From Chryseosolibacter histidinae (GTDB taxonomy: Bacteria > Bacteroidota > Bacteroidia > Cytophagales > Cyclobacteriaceae): 64,000 nt of DNA. The notes beneath the pieces were generated by a model that was not told the origin of the DNA, did not search any database, and worked only from the letters and a program-made list of their open reading frames with translations. This document shows positions 8,615-17,000 of this stretch, one piece after another; position 1 is the stretch's first letter, and each line of letters opens with the position of its first letter. A program made the position numbers and the translations under genes. Where the stretch lies: contig NZ_JAHESF010000013.1 of the NCBI RefSeq assembly GCF_018598225.1, positions 158,581 through 222,580 on the forward strand, in the 5' to 3' direction.

Positions 8615-9987
8615 AGATACCGGAGCCGCATATCCTCAAATTCGCTGGTGTATCGGATGCTTTCGAGATCGCGCTCGGTGAGGATCTTTTCGTAATCTTT
8701 GTATCCTTTTTTAAATGCCTCTTCCAGGTGATAGAACGCCTCATTGGGGCGATGCGAAGAGGCGTAGAAACACGCCAGGTTAAAGTGCAGCACAGGGTCG
8801 TTCGGGGCCGACTCGATAGCGCGTTTGATCACACTGCTGGCTTCTTCATAACCATTCTGCGATTCCTGCTCTATGTTCTTGAGGTACACGCTCATGGTGT
8901 CCTTATACAACTGCTGCGTTCTCCGGATAGATTCCTTGATCTTATAGCAGGCATTGCGCGATGACGGATCGAACAGGGCGAAGATATCGATGTACAATAA
9001 AGCGAGGTCGAACTTCGAGGTCTCGAGATAACAGAAGCTGAGCTGCAAAAAAATGTCGGAGAAAAGCGTACGGAATGAAGGCGCCTGGTTCAGGATCAGC
9101 AGGCTGCGCTCAAACCACTTGATGGCCTTGGCATATTCCGTGTCACCCTCCAACCATTGCCCGATGTTGTAATACATGGTAACAAGCGCGCGGAAAGGTT
9201 GCTCCAGCTCATCGCAATACGAGAGGCTCAACAACCGGTATTCATACTGGATGAGGAACTCCTCTACTTTCTTATGCCGCATGTGATCCGGGAACGACAG
9301 GATATTCTCTACCTGCTTATCGAGGTCAGAGGGTATGAAGACAAAATCATCTTCCATGCTGAGGTGATCCTGAACGGCAGGGAACGACTGCGATGTAAAT
9401 TCATAGTCGAGGTATTTGGCCAGGTGTTTGTCGATATCAGGCCAGTTCATTCCCGGGAACACATATAACGCATAGTGCTTGCGGTGCCAGAGGCCATACA
9501 GATCGAGATCGGGAAGCCAGACCAGGAAATACGAAGGTTGCTCTTCACCGCGTACATCGGAACCCAACGCATAGGCCGTATGACAATAGAAACCGTTCTC
9601 TTTTCCGTTTTCCTCCCGCTTGTAACCATTGCGGCTATGCTTGACAGGATGAACGATAACACTGGTGAGTATGATATCCTGAAGTGGATAGAGCACAAAT
9701 TTGTGGTCGCGCACAGTATTGGTACGCTTTCGCGCGCGGGCATCCCTCAGCTCTTCGGGCAGCTCTGACCTCTTGATGAAATCCTCCACTGTTTCGATGT
9801 AGCCATTGCGCTTCTTATCAACCATCAGCACCTCCGCCTCTTTGAGACAGCTGCGCTCAGTGTCGAAATTGCTGACGGCGGTTTTGCCCAGCGTTTCCCT
9901 TCTCCAGTAAGTTGTTACCAGAGAATTTCCGGTTACTTCAATCTGCCAGAACCGGTCCGATCTGTAATTTGTGAAACGCTTCTTCAT
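8599..9987 (-). CDS. WGR-domain protein with C-terminal tetratricopeptide repeats
   Basis: 462 residues from the chosen start MKKRF, which has GGAAAG about 7 bases upstream; an in-frame upstream Met at 10020 is less likely. Residues 1-70 match the WGR pattern (FWQIEV, TTYWRRETLGKT, LKEAEVLMVDK.. NGY). The middle (about 100-210) has no fold I recognise. Residues 230-450 hold TPR-like helices, including a region with ALLYIDIFALFDP and a last repeat NDPVLHFNLACFYASSHR. No signal peptide. WGR domains occur in PARPs and DNA-repair-linked proteins (family knowledge), but no PARP catalytic domain is present. Function unknown. Confidence 0.8.
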   Translation of the reverse strand: MKKRFTNYRSDRFWQIEVTGNSLVTTYWRRETLGKTAVSNFDTERSCLKEAEVLMVDKKRNGYIETVEDFIKRSELPEELRDARARKRTNTVRDHKFVLYPLQDIILTSVIVHPVKHSRNGYKREENGKENGFYCHTAYALGSDVRGEEQPSYFLVWLPDLDLYGLWHRKHYALYVFPGMNWPDIDKHLAKYLDYEFTSQSFPAVQDHLSMEDDFVFIPSDLDKQVENILSFPDHMRHKKVEEFLIQYEYRLLSLSYCDELEQPFRALVTMYYNIGQWLEGDTEYAKAIKWFERSLLILNQAPSFRTLFSDIFLQLSFCYLETSKFDLALLYIDIFALFDPSSRNACYKIKESIRRTQQLYKDTMSVYLKNIEQESQNGYEEASSVIKRAIESAPNDPVLHFNLACFYASSHRPNEAFYHLEEAFKKGYKDYEKILTERDLESIRYTSEFEDMRLRYLFITR

Positions 9988-10017
9988 AACTTTCCTGCCG
10001 CAAACTGTATGACAACA

Positions 10018-10025
10018 CAAAAGTA
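10018..10025 (-). promoter_or_regulatory. Possible -7 element for the WGR-TPR gene
   Basis: On the minus strand TACTTTTG fits the Bacteroidota -7 pattern TAnnTTTG and lies about 30 bp before the start at 9987. The expected TTG about 20 bp upstream is only a T-run, so the call is moderate. Confidence 0.4.
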
Positions 10026-10601
10026 CCTAGTGTGAATATAAAAAAATGTCCGTCCCTTGTCCATTTTTACATCAAAATAGCCATAAACAAAAAATTAAAA
10101 TACGCGATTTACGGCAAAAGCTTGCATAAGCGCTTTCTATGCGGAAGCAGCCATACGTAACCAATCTCCCACAGCGGTTGCGGTGTTCGAAAATAAAAAC
10201 GCTTCACAACCTCATCACATTTGCAGGAAAGCGTCCACGGGCTGGCTACCTTTCCCAAAAAAAGAATGCTACCACATTTGGTCTTAACGATGACAAAGGG
10301 GGAGCTGATAATCCCAGGACGGTGAACGCAATGCGCACAACGGTGGTGCTGGTGCCCGCCGGCTTTTGCATGAAAAATCGGCGGTCAACTTGTTTTTCCC
10401 AACAGCTGTTCAGCGATTTTATCTGTTAACAAATAGGCTCATGGTTGGTAACTTCACTGCGATTCTATACCTTAGTCGTGCTGTTGATCCTGACAAAGAG
10501 TAAACCCCACTTTTTGTAGTCCGTTTTCTGAGGATTTTGAGTTACTGATGCGATCTGCAATTCTTAAAAGGTAACGTGACGACCCAATTCGTCCGCTGGT
10601 T
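10026..10601. other. Intergenic region between the WGR-TPR and AraC genes
   Basis: About 575 bp between divergent genes. A 96-codon open frame at 10139-10429 has no protein-like composition and I do not call it. CCGCCG and CGGCGG near 10360-10385 could form a weak 6-bp stem. No repeat array and no recognisable promoter is seen. Promoters for both neighbours may lie here. Confidence 0.5.
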
Positions 10602-11609
10602 ATGAAAGTAATTAACCACATGCTGGATCAGATGACGCTGGCTTCGAAGGAGCATGGTGATATTGTCTGTACGCCACTCGAAAAACGAGGAATCCATACG
10701 CCTTCTTTATTCACCGATGACACAGACACGATCTCGCTTCAGGCATCGGGTCATTTCGGATCGTTACAACTTCATGAGCTCAAGAACGAGAATTACTGCA
10801 TCACCCACGACCAGTACAGCTTGCTTCAGGATACAACCCTGCAGGCACGGGCCGATACCCAAACACTGGGATTACACTACAACCTGAGGTCCAGCTTCCA
10901 GTGGAATATCAGCGGCTGCCGCGAAAAGATGTTGAGAAGAAAGCAGTACAACATGTTCTACCTTCCTTCTTACGAGTGTGAATATCTTTTCAGGAAAGAG
11001 CAGCAGTACATGAACTTCGGCGTTGTGTTCACTACTGACTACCTGCAGCGATGTAATGAGGCATTTGCATTCCTGCCGCAGTTCCTCAAACGTGTAAACC
11101 TCAAGATCCCTACCACCGTCAACGAAAATCACGTGCTGGCAACGCCGCGCATGATGGAAGTGATCCAGAACATTCTTCACTGCGACTACATCGGCATGCT
11201 GAAGAAAATGTATCTCGATTCAAAAGTATCTGAACTCCTCCTGCTCTCGCTTCGCAATATTCCCAACATCGACGAAGTGCAGGTAACGCTGCATCCATCT
11301 GATATCGAGCTCGTGCACCAGGCCAAGGAACACCTGCTGGCCAATCTTGAAAATCCATGCTCCATCAGCGACCTGGCACACCTCGTAGGCCTTAACGAAT
11401 ACAAGATCAAACTGGGCTTCAAACAACTCTACAAGAACACTGTATTCGGACTGCTGCAGGATGAGCGTTTACAAAAAGCGCGGATGCTGCTCCAGGAAAC
11501 ACAAATGACTGTTCAGGACATTTCGTTGCTTACCGGTTATAAGAATCTGTCTAACTTCACCGCCGCTTTCAAGCGCAAATTCGGGTTCCCGCCAAGTTCT
11601 CTGAAGTAG
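10602..11609 (+). CDS. AraC-family transcriptional regulator
   Basis: 335 residues. The C-terminal 100 residues form the double helix-turn-helix of the AraC/XylS family: SISDLAHLVGLNEYKIKLGF as first helix pair, then TVQDISLLTGYKNLSNFTAA followed by FKRKFGFPPSSL. The N-terminal 220 residues are a ligand or regulatory domain with no assigned family here. The overall arrangement resembles the PchR-like AraC proteins common in Bacteroidota (family knowledge). It lies 2 kb beyond the PKS-lipocalin-STAS genes on the same strand and may control them or its own gene; this is inference. Confidence 0.85.
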   Translation: MKVINHMLDQMTLASKEHGDIVCTPLEKRGIHTPSLFTDDTDTISLQASGHFGSLQLHELKNENYCITHDQYSLLQDTTLQARADTQTLGLHYNLRSSFQWNISGCREKMLRRKQYNMFYLPSYECEYLFRKEQQYMNFGVVFTTDYLQRCNEAFAFLPQFLKRVNLKIPTTVNENHVLATPRMMEVIQNILHCDYIGMLKKMYLDSKVSELLLLSLRNIPNIDEVQVTLHPSDIELVHQAKEHLLANLENPCSISDLAHLVGLNEYKIKLGFKQLYKNTVFGLLQDERLQKARMLLQETQMTVQDISLLTGYKNLSNFTAAFKRKFGFPPSSLK

Positions 11610-11728
11610 AGATAGTCCGCCGTCCACAGTCGAGCACGAGAAGTGTCCCGCAGATTGCGCAGATGAGCGCAGATTCCTCCGGCTTTGCTGATGTTCTTTG
11701 CTGGCAAGCACCCTTAATTGAATCCGCC

Positions 11729-11753
11729 CTTGCCGGTGTTCTTCACCGGCAAG
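11729..11753. repeat. Hairpin with CTTGCCGGTG stem
   Basis: CTTGCCGGTG (11729-11738) pairs with CACCGGCAAG (11744-11753) around the 5-base loop TTCTT, a perfect 10-bp stem. The flanking CAAGCACCC also occurs at 11704-11712, so the element is part of a local duplicated family. No T-run follows, so a terminator role is unlikely. Confidence 0.7.
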
Positions 11754-11803
11754 CACCCCACGCAATGGATGGTAAATCAAGTGAACATTAGCATGGTGGT
11801 GAA

Positions 11804-11899
11804 GAATACTAACACGGGCAGTGGGGATGTTGGTTAAGAACACCAACATCGGCCCAAGAGGAACACCAACATCGGCCCGTTCGAACACCAACACGGCGC
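11804..11899 (+). repeat. Degenerate tandem repeat of GAACACCAAC units
   Basis: Units start at 11804 (GAATACTAACACGGGC), 11838 (GAACACCAACATCGGCCC), 11861 (GAACACCAACATCGGCCC) and 11883 (GAACACCAACACGGCGC). Spacings are 34, 23 and 22 bp. The two central units are identical over 18 bp. Inverted relatives of GAACACC occur at 11735-11745. Too short and uneven for CRISPR. Confidence 0.7.
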
Positions 11900-11930
11900 A
11901 AGAAGAGAATAATTCAATAATATCAGCGTC

Positions 11931-11948
11931 TCCCGATAGCTATCGGGA
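11931..11948. repeat. 18-bp perfect palindrome TCCCGATAGCTATCGGGA
   Basis: A perfect inverted repeat with no loop. From memory, palindromes built on CCCGATAGCTATCGGG recur in intergenic DNA of many Bacteroidota; I cannot verify copy number here. Only one full copy is seen in this window. Confidence 0.7.
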
Positions 11949-12067
11949 CAGCGTGACCTGCGGGACACAGGCACGACCTGATTTGAAAAATCTCTATTGC
12001 ACAATGAAAATAATCCGTTTCGCATAAGTCTTTATCCGGATAACGTAAGTGAAAGGCGGGGGCTTGT

Positions 12068-12083
12068 GCGATATTTATATCGC
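12068..12083. repeat. 16-bp palindrome GCGATAT-TT-ATATCGC
   Basis: Two 7-base arms separated by TT inside the repeat-rich gap. It is 259 bp from the nearest gene start or stop. Could be a protein-binding site; nothing else supports a function. Confidence 0.4.
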
Positions 12084-12341
12084 GGACGGGAACATTAACC
12101 TATGCGTTAATTTAAGGGCGCTCGCCGGTCGGGAAGGGCGGGCGACCCTTACCCTTACTTTCCGCTTCAGACGTGAACAATTCGGTTTTATTAGTTTAAT
12201 TTGCCGGCTGAGAGGCCATGAGGTTAAATCCCTGTCGCTGAACTTACGATCAGCGTAACCTGGCCACTCTGCTGGCGAATTTTTTATCGGCAGCCCCATA
12301 TCCAGGCATCGAATCTACTAAATTCCAGTCGCCACTATCCA

Positions 12342-12812
12342 TTACTCTACTCCGAACCCGCTTTCACCGGCGAAGGTTTTCCAGTCCAGGTCTGATTTAT
12401 ACTGATACTCGCGCCACTTCACGATCTTTCCATCTTCAAATTTCATGATCACAATGCCATGATACTGGTTGTTCATGGAAAAAGTATATTCACCAAAGCC
12501 GAGCTGTTGCTCACGGTTGAAAGCCAGGTTATGCCATTTCATGTGCATTGGTTTGTCAAGACCTTTTTCACCGCCAAAAAACTCATAGATACTTTTCTGT
12601 CCTTTATAAAATTGTTTTTTCGGAGGCTCCTCGTACACCGCATGCTCTGCAAAATATTCCGCCGCCAGCGCCGCATTTCCTTCGTTCCACCCTTTCGCAA
12701 TGCCGTCAGCCACATGCATAAAACCTTCCTCATCGATTCCCGAAGACATTTCACGACCACAACAAACCATCAATAAAAGAACCGCACCGTAAGCAGCGTT
12801 TTTCACTTTCAT
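12342..12812 (-). CDS. SnoaL/NTF2-like lipoprotein
   Basis: 156 residues. The N-terminus MKVKNAAYGAVLLLMVCCG is a lipoprotein signal peptide with Cys at about 17-18. The rest follows the NTF2-like cone fold: an opening helix with ADGIAKGWNEGNAALAAEYF, then AVYEEPP, a loop with KGQKSIYEFF, and closing strands GIVIMKFEDGKIVKWREYQY. Such domains bind or isomerise small molecules, or act in growth assays as dust-bin families, so no substrate can be given. Expected location is the periplasmic side of a membrane. It is convergent with the AraC gene and divergent from the kinase at 13238. Confidence 0.8.
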   Translation of the reverse strand: MKVKNAAYGAVLLLMVCCGREMSSGIDEEGFMHVADGIAKGWNEGNAALAAEYFAEHAVYEEPPKKQFYKGQKSIYEFFGGEKGLDKPMHMKWHNLAFNREQQLGFGEYTFSMNNQYHGIVIMKFEDGKIVKWREYQYKSDLDWKTFAGESGFGVE

Positions 12813-13237
12813 ACTTAATTCTTAACCCCATAAAGATAACGGTCACCTCCCGCATCCCAACCTCCCCCCATCCACTCCCGGCAGCCCCTCCTTACTCCTT
12901 ACTCCTTAATTCTTAATTCTTACTCCTTCTTATTCCTTACTCCTACCAATTCTGACTCCTGACTCCTGGCTCCTTACTCCTGATTCCCCGTACACCTCCG
13001 GGCGAAGAGTGTTCAATTCCGTACGTTCGAACCCGCATTTATTATTTGCGTTAGTAAAATGGGAAGTTATTTCATTTTTCACTTTCGTGGATAAGTACTT
13101 AACTTGACGCTGATCTGCCATGGCATGCCTACCAGGCTCATGATTTGCCGGATCGGTGCAATTTCAGGTATAAAAAATGATCGAACGTCCGGAAAAACAT
13201 GATGCAAAGCTTCACCTGAAAGGGCGCTTCTATTTAT
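12813..13237. other. Intergenic region between the SnoaL-like and NtrY-like genes
   Basis: 425 bp between divergent genes. Its left half is a 7-bp-period array (12888-12987). The right half has no repeat and presumably carries the promoters of both genes, but I see no clean TAnnTTTG element. A 63-codon minus frame at 12930-13121 is largely translated repeat and is not called. Confidence 0.6.
12888..12987. repeat. Heptad repeat array, GGAGTAA/GGAGTCA family
   Basis: About 14 units of 7 bp, read on the plus strand as CTCCTTA, CTCCTTA, ATTCTTA, GACTCCT, GGCTCCT and close variants; on the minus strand GGAGTAA, GGAGTCA, GAATTAA. The same family lies at 37972-38032 and 60546-60608 in the plus orientation. 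Here it sits in a gap between divergent genes, 75 bp upstream of the lipoprotein start. Confidence 0.85.
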
Positions 13238-14617
13238 ATGGCTCAGCTTTTTACTTCTTCACGGGATATGCAATTTAACTGGCGATCGCCCGTCATGCCG
13301 CGTGTGGCCATCTTATCGGCTACCATATTTTTATTCTGCTTTTTCGCTTTCTCCCGGGGCGACTGGTTCTATTCGCTGCTGTTCCTGGGTGTAAGCCTTT
13401 ACCAGATCAAGCTGCTGATCGAGTACCTTGACCGCTCACACGAGAACATTGCCTCGTTCCTCGATTCAATCCGCTTCGATGACCTGTCATACTCCTTCAA
13501 AACCGAAAGCGACGACCCCGTGGTGCAGCGGCTCCACAAAGAGCTGAACGAGGCCATGATGAAGCTCAGGAACTCGCGCCGGGAAAAGGATTCGGAATTC
13601 CTGTTCTTCAAGAATATTGTGATGCACGTTGGTATCGGGCTGATCATTTTTAAAGAAGATGGCAAGATCGAGATCTTCAACAGTGCTGCCAGAAGACTGC
13701 TTAAGATTAACCGGGTGGAGAATATCCACGACCTGAAGGAAGTGAGCGAAACACTCGTGAACGTGTTTATGAAGCTGAAGACCGGCGGCCGTGAGCTGGT
13801 GCGCCTGAAGATCGGCGACGACCTTGTGCAGCTTTCCATCTATGCCATCGAGCTTACCCTGCGCGGGGAAAATGTGAAACTGATCTCCATCCAGAACATC
13901 CAGAGCGAGCTCGAAGAGAAAGAAATGGAAGCCTGGCAAAACCTGGTGCGTGTGCTCACCCACGAGATCATGAATTCAGTGACGCCTATCTCTTCGCTCG
14001 CAGGTATTGTTGAAGAAGAGCTCAAGCAGCACATGGAAGCGCAGCAGTCGGAGCCGCTCTCCAAAGACCAGCTGAACGATATCCACCTTTCGCTGCAGAC
14101 CATCAGCAAAAGAAGCGAGGGACTGATCCACTTTGTAAAAGAGTTCAGAAGCCTCACCAACATACCCAAACCACGACCAGTACAGATCGACGTGAAGAAC
14201 CTGCTGGAAGAGCTGAGCATGCTTCACCGGAAAGAGCTATCGGAAAAGAGTATTCAACTGAAGATCTCCGTATATCCGGAAGACCTTACTATCTCGGCTG
14301 ATAAGAACATGATCGAGCAGGTGGTCATCAACCTCATCAAGAATGCAATCCAGGCATTCGAAGAGCAGGAACATAAGTCGATCGAGCTCAAGGCGGCCCT
14401 CAATGAAAAATCGAGACCGGTCATCTCCATCAAAGACAACGGAACGGGTATTGATCCGGAGGCCATGGAAAAGATCTTCATTCCCTTCTTCACCACCAAA
14501 AAAACCGGCTCCGGCATTGGCCTCAGCCTGTCACGCCAGATCATGCGCCAGCATCAGGGTACGCTTACCGTGAAGTCTACTGTGGGAAAGGGAACGGAGT
14601 TCTTTATGAGGTTCTGA
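13238..14617 (+). CDS. NtrY-like sensor histidine kinase
   Basis: 459 residues, inner membrane. Two hydrophobic segments at about 20-40 and 43-58 anchor it, leaving no large periplasmic sensor. A PAS-like domain follows at about 118-220. The dimerisation box has phospho-acceptor His242 in THEIMNSVTP, the NtrY-type motif. The ATPase domain shows the N box NLIKNAIQAF, the G1 box DNGTGI and the G2 box KKTGSGIGLSLS. The likely partner is the sigma-54 activator cut by the left window edge, on the same strand. No response regulator lies next to it. Confidence 0.9.
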   Translation: MAQLFTSSRDMQFNWRSPVMPRVAILSATIFLFCFFAFSRGDWFYSLLFLGVSLYQIKLLIEYLDRSHENIASFLDSIRFDDLSYSFKTESDDPVVQRLHKELNEAMMKLRNSRREKDSEFLFFKNIVMHVGIGLIIFKEDGKIEIFNSAARRLLKINRVENIHDLKEVSETLVNVFMKLKTGGRELVRLKIGDDLVQLSIYAIELTLRGENVKLISIQNIQSELEEKEMEAWQNLVRVLTHEIMNSVTPISSLAGIVEEELKQHMEAQQSEPLSKDQLNDIHLSLQTISKRSEGLIHFVKEFRSLTNIPKPRPVQIDVKNLLEELSMLHRKELSEKSIQLKISVYPEDLTISADKNMIEQVVINLIKNAIQAFEEQEHKSIELKAALNEKSRPVISIKDNGTGIDPEAMEKIFIPFFTTKKTGSGIGLSLSRQIMRQHQGTLTVKSTVGKGTEFFMRF

Positions 14618-14670
14618 AATTTCCGAACCTCCGATCGTTCAAAGCGACATCTTCCAATCTTCGAAATAAC

Positions 14671-14697
14671 CCTCAAAGGGTTTGAAACCCTTTGAGG
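14671..14697. terminator. 27-bp palindrome downstream of the NtrY-like gene
   Basis: CCTCAAAGGGTTT and AAACCCTTTGAGG are perfect 13-base arms around a single G. It lies between convergent genes (stops at 14617 and 14714), so a bidirectional transcription end is plausible, though no long T-run follows. Short arms of this AAAGGGTTT type may be a dispersed element. Confidence 0.55.
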
Positions 14698-14713
14698 ATG
14701 TTGCTTGGTTATA

Positions 14714-15118
14714 CTAGTACTCCAGCCACAATTTCGTCTCACAAAAATCTGTTCGCGAGCCGTTATAACGATCTCTGACGCTGTAGTGCAGGTCGATCTC
14801 GTTGCCGGAGACGGTGCCTACACCTTCAATTTCATAACCATCTTTCACCTGGAACGGGATGGTGATCCTGTCCTGGTCGAGCACGGCGTAAACACTGATG
14901 TCGGCAGCGTAAAAGTTATCGAGGCGGATCTCGTGGCTATAGCCCGACTTGGTGATATGTATCGAGTAGTATGTGAAGTCGCGGTATGTCTCGCTGTATT
15001 CCTCCGCTTCATAACGCCCCACAACCCTGTCGCGCGGGTCGAAGCGGGGCTCAACAGTTTCGATGGTACAGGCAGATAACGAGAGGGCAATCAAGCAAAG
15101 TGTAACGAACGTCTTCAT
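14714..15118 (-). CDS. Small lipoprotein of unknown function
   Basis: 134 residues. The signal peptide MKTFVTLCLIALSLSAC ends in the lipobox LSAC, giving an acylated Cys17. The mature part is rich in beta-strand patterns (YYSIHITKSGYSHEIRLDN, YEIEGVGTVSGNEIDLHYS) and ends FCETKLWLEY. This layout resembles the small beta-barrel lipoproteins common in Cytophagales, but I do not recognise a named family. It faces the kinase gene at 14617 and is followed upstream by the dcw terminator region. Confidence 0.75.
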   Translation of the reverse strand: MKTFVTLCLIALSLSACTIETVEPRFDPRDRVVGRYEAEEYSETYRDFTYYSIHITKSGYSHEIRLDNFYAADISVYAVLDQDRITIPFQVKDGYEIEGVGTVSGNEIDLHYSVRDRYNGSRTDFCETKLWLEY

Positions 15119-15206
15119 ACGTGTATTGATGAGGTTAATACCATAAATACAAGTTTGAGGCCAGTTTCAGGGGTGGCGTTCGTGCGCATCTTGTGCGTAC
15201 ACGGTG

Positions 15207-15240
15207 AAGGGATGACACCCTTTAAAGGATGTCATCCCTT
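15207..15240. repeat. Nested inverted repeat AAGGGATGACA
   Basis: AAGGGATGACA (15207-15217) pairs with TGTCATCCCTT (15230-15240), an 11-bp stem. The 12-base loop itself contains the palindrome CCTTTAAAGG. It lies upstream of the lipoprotein gene and beyond the ftsZ terminator. Confidence 0.6.
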
Positions 15241-15244
15241 ATAA

Positions 15245-15273
15245 AAACCAAAAACCTCGCGGGTGCGAGGTTT
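15245..15273 (-). terminator. Rho-independent terminator of the dcw operon
   Basis: On the minus strand AAACCTCGC and GCGAGGTTT form a 9-bp stem with a 4-base loop, followed by TTTGGTTTTTAT. It lies about 150 bp after the ftsZ stop and is the first strong terminator after the cluster. Confidence 0.75.
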
Positions 15274-15420
15274 AGATTAAAAAATTGCAGGCCGTTTATC
15301 CCGCCCGTCTGACAGGCGTACCTGGTTTTTTAAAAAGCATTCCGGCACCGGCAAAAAATATTTACAACCAACAACCACTACGAATGGAGTAAAGACCAGT
15401 CGTGCCGGAAATGCAAGCTT

Positions 15421-16977
15421 TTAATCGACGTTGTCGTGCAGGAACTTATTGTTACCCAGCAACGAGTTATCGTCATTCAGGTTATACTTCGAAATGTAGG
15501 GCTCTGAAGAATGCGGCACATCCTGCATCTTCACGCCTCTGCGAAGATACGCAGGTAATGACCATTTTTCATTAAATTCTTCCTTCGTCATTTCCTGTTT
15601 TCTTTGCTTCAAATGTTCTTTGCGCTCCCGGGCCTGCTGCTGAAGCCTGTCTCTCGTTGTGCGAAGGTCCATCATGCCGTCTTCGTTGATCACCTGGTCG
15701 CCATACTTTTCTGAAATAGGATCATAGTCATCGTCTTTCAGAAGGCTGTCGTCATCTTCCTCGTGATGGTTCACCGGTTCGATCTTGTTGAACGGCCCTG
15801 TAAAGATCATCTCGCGCTCCTGGGGCCTGTCATTGGCCTGATCTTTCCGCGGCTGCTGAGGTTGCTGAGGTTTGGTTCTTACCTCGAGGTCTTTTTTACC
15901 TTCGTTTACGGAGTTATCAGGATTGAACAGCCATCCCTGTGAGCGGTCAAGCTCGATCACTTTTTTTTCTTCTTTCCTGTTCACGGGAAGCTTGTGGTCT
16001 ACAGCGAAACCAGTAGCGATCACCGTTACGCGGATGCGGTCACCCAGATCAGGGTCAACACCGTGGCCGAAGATCATCTCGCCATCGTCGCCTGCCTGTT
16101 CCTGAATATATTCTGTGATCTCGGTGAGCTCGTCCATCTGAAGCTCGGCTTCCACGCCTGAAATGATGGAAAGCAGGATCTTCTTGGCACCCATGATATC
16201 GCGGTTGTCGAGCAACGGAGAGGCCAGTGCACCTTCGGCAGCTTTCTTGGCCCGATCATCTCCTCTTGTTTCGGCAGATCCCATCACGGCTGCACCTGCA
16301 TTGAGCATCACGGTGCGCACATCCTGGAAGTCTACGTTCACATAACCTGCCAGCGTGATGATCTCTGCAATGCTCTTCGCTGCGGTGGTCAAAATATTAT
16401 CCGCCTGAGCAAAAGCCTGCCCGATGGAAAGATTGCCGTAGATCTCGCGAAGCTTGTCGTTGAGAATGACCAGCACCGTGTCGCAGGTCTGGCGCAAGCC
16501 TTCAATGCCGAGCTCTGCCTGCGAGCCTTTTTTCTTTCCTTCAAAAGAGAACGGCGCCGTAACGATACCTACCGTGAGGATATCCATATCTTTGGCGATC
16601 TTGGCGATCACCGGGGCAGCACCTGTGCCGGTTCCGCCACCCATCCCGGCCGTGATAAACACCATCTTGGTGCCGGTGAGCATCTCGCGGATCTGGTCTT
16701 TGCTTTCCAGCGCCGCGTTCTTCCCTACTTCAGGGTTGGCTCCGCAGCCGAGACCTTCCGTAAGGTTGGCTCCTATCTGAAGCTTATTCGGCACCGGGCT
16801 CGCGTTGAGCGCCTGGTTATCCGTATTACAAACAACAAACTCAACATCTTTGATGCCTTGTTTGTACATGTGGTTCACCGCATTGCTTCCTCCTCCGCCA
16901 ACACCGATCACCTTGATGATGGAGCGGTGCATGCTATGTTTGGGTATCTCGAATTTATATGATCCTGTTTCAGACAT
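15421..16977 (-). CDS. ftsZ: Cell division GTPase FtsZ
   Basis: 518 residues, cytoplasmic tubulin homologue that forms the division ring. The GTP-binding core (about 15-330) carries the tubulin signature GGGTGTGAAPVIA and the T7 loop region NVDFQDVRTVM. A long charged, Gln-rich linker (about 340-475) follows. The conserved C-terminal peptide that binds FtsA is LPAYLRR at about 475, but unlike short FtsZ proteins about 35 more residues follow it (to NNKFLHDNVD). It is the last gene of the dcw cluster, 23 bp after ftsA. Confidence 0.98.
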   Translation of the reverse strand: MSETGSYKFEIPKHSMHRSIIKVIGVGGGGSNAVNHMYKQGIKDVEFVVCNTDNQALNASPVPNKLQIGANLTEGLGCGANPEVGKNAALESKDQIREMLTGTKMVFITAGMGGGTGTGAAPVIAKIAKDMDILTVGIVTAPFSFEGKKKGSQAELGIEGLRQTCDTVLVILNDKLREIYGNLSIGQAFAQADNILTTAAKSIAEIITLAGYVNVDFQDVRTVMLNAGAAVMGSAETRGDDRAKKAAEGALASPLLDNRDIMGAKKILLSIISGVEAELQMDELTEITEYIQEQAGDDGEMIFGHGVDPDLGDRIRVTVIATGFAVDHKLPVNRKEEKKVIELDRSQGWLFNPDNSVNEGKKDLEVRTKPQQPQQPRKDQANDRPQEREMIFTGPFNKIEPVNHHEEDDDSLLKDDDYDPISEKYGDQVINEDGMMDLRTTRDRLQQQARERKEHLKQRKQEMTKEEFNEKWSLPAYLRRGVKMQDVPHSSEPYISKYNLNDDNSLLGNNKFLHDNVD

Positions 16978-17000
16978 ATATGATTAAATTAGTGGTTGTG

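Larger units (their letters stand above)
11610..12341. other. Repeat-rich intergenic region
   Basis: 732 bp with no convincing gene. It contains a 10-bp-stem hairpin (11729-11753), a degenerate tandem repeat of GAACACCAAC units (11804-11899), an 18-bp palindrome (11931-11948) and a 16-bp AT-rich palindrome (12068-12083). Short frames on either strand are low-complexity or built from these repeats. It looks like an accumulation site for small repeats between the AraC gene and a convergent lipoprotein gene. Confidence 0.6.
15119..15420. other. Intergenic region after ftsZ
   Basis: 302 bp that holds a nested hairpin (15207-15240), the probable ftsZ terminator (15245-15273), and a long-range inverted repeat GCATTCCGGCAC (15337-15348) with GTGCCGGAAATGC (15402-15414) just after the ftsZ stop. 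No gene is seen. Confidence 0.6.

Noticed and set aside
10139..10429. 96-codon open frame upstream of the AraC gene
   Set aside because: No recognisable domain and no ribosome site; likely chance.
11804..11899. Possible CRISPR remnant (GAACACCAAC units)
   Set aside because: Only four degenerate units with 22-34 bp spacing and no cas genes.
12888..12987. Possible CRISPR array
   Set aside because: Units are 7 bp, direct, without spacers of constant length, and no cas gene is present.
13015..13040. tRNA-like GTTCGAACCC segment
   Set aside because: No acceptor or anticodon stems can be formed around it.
12930..13121. 63-codon minus-strand frame
   Set aside because: Half of it is translated heptad repeat.
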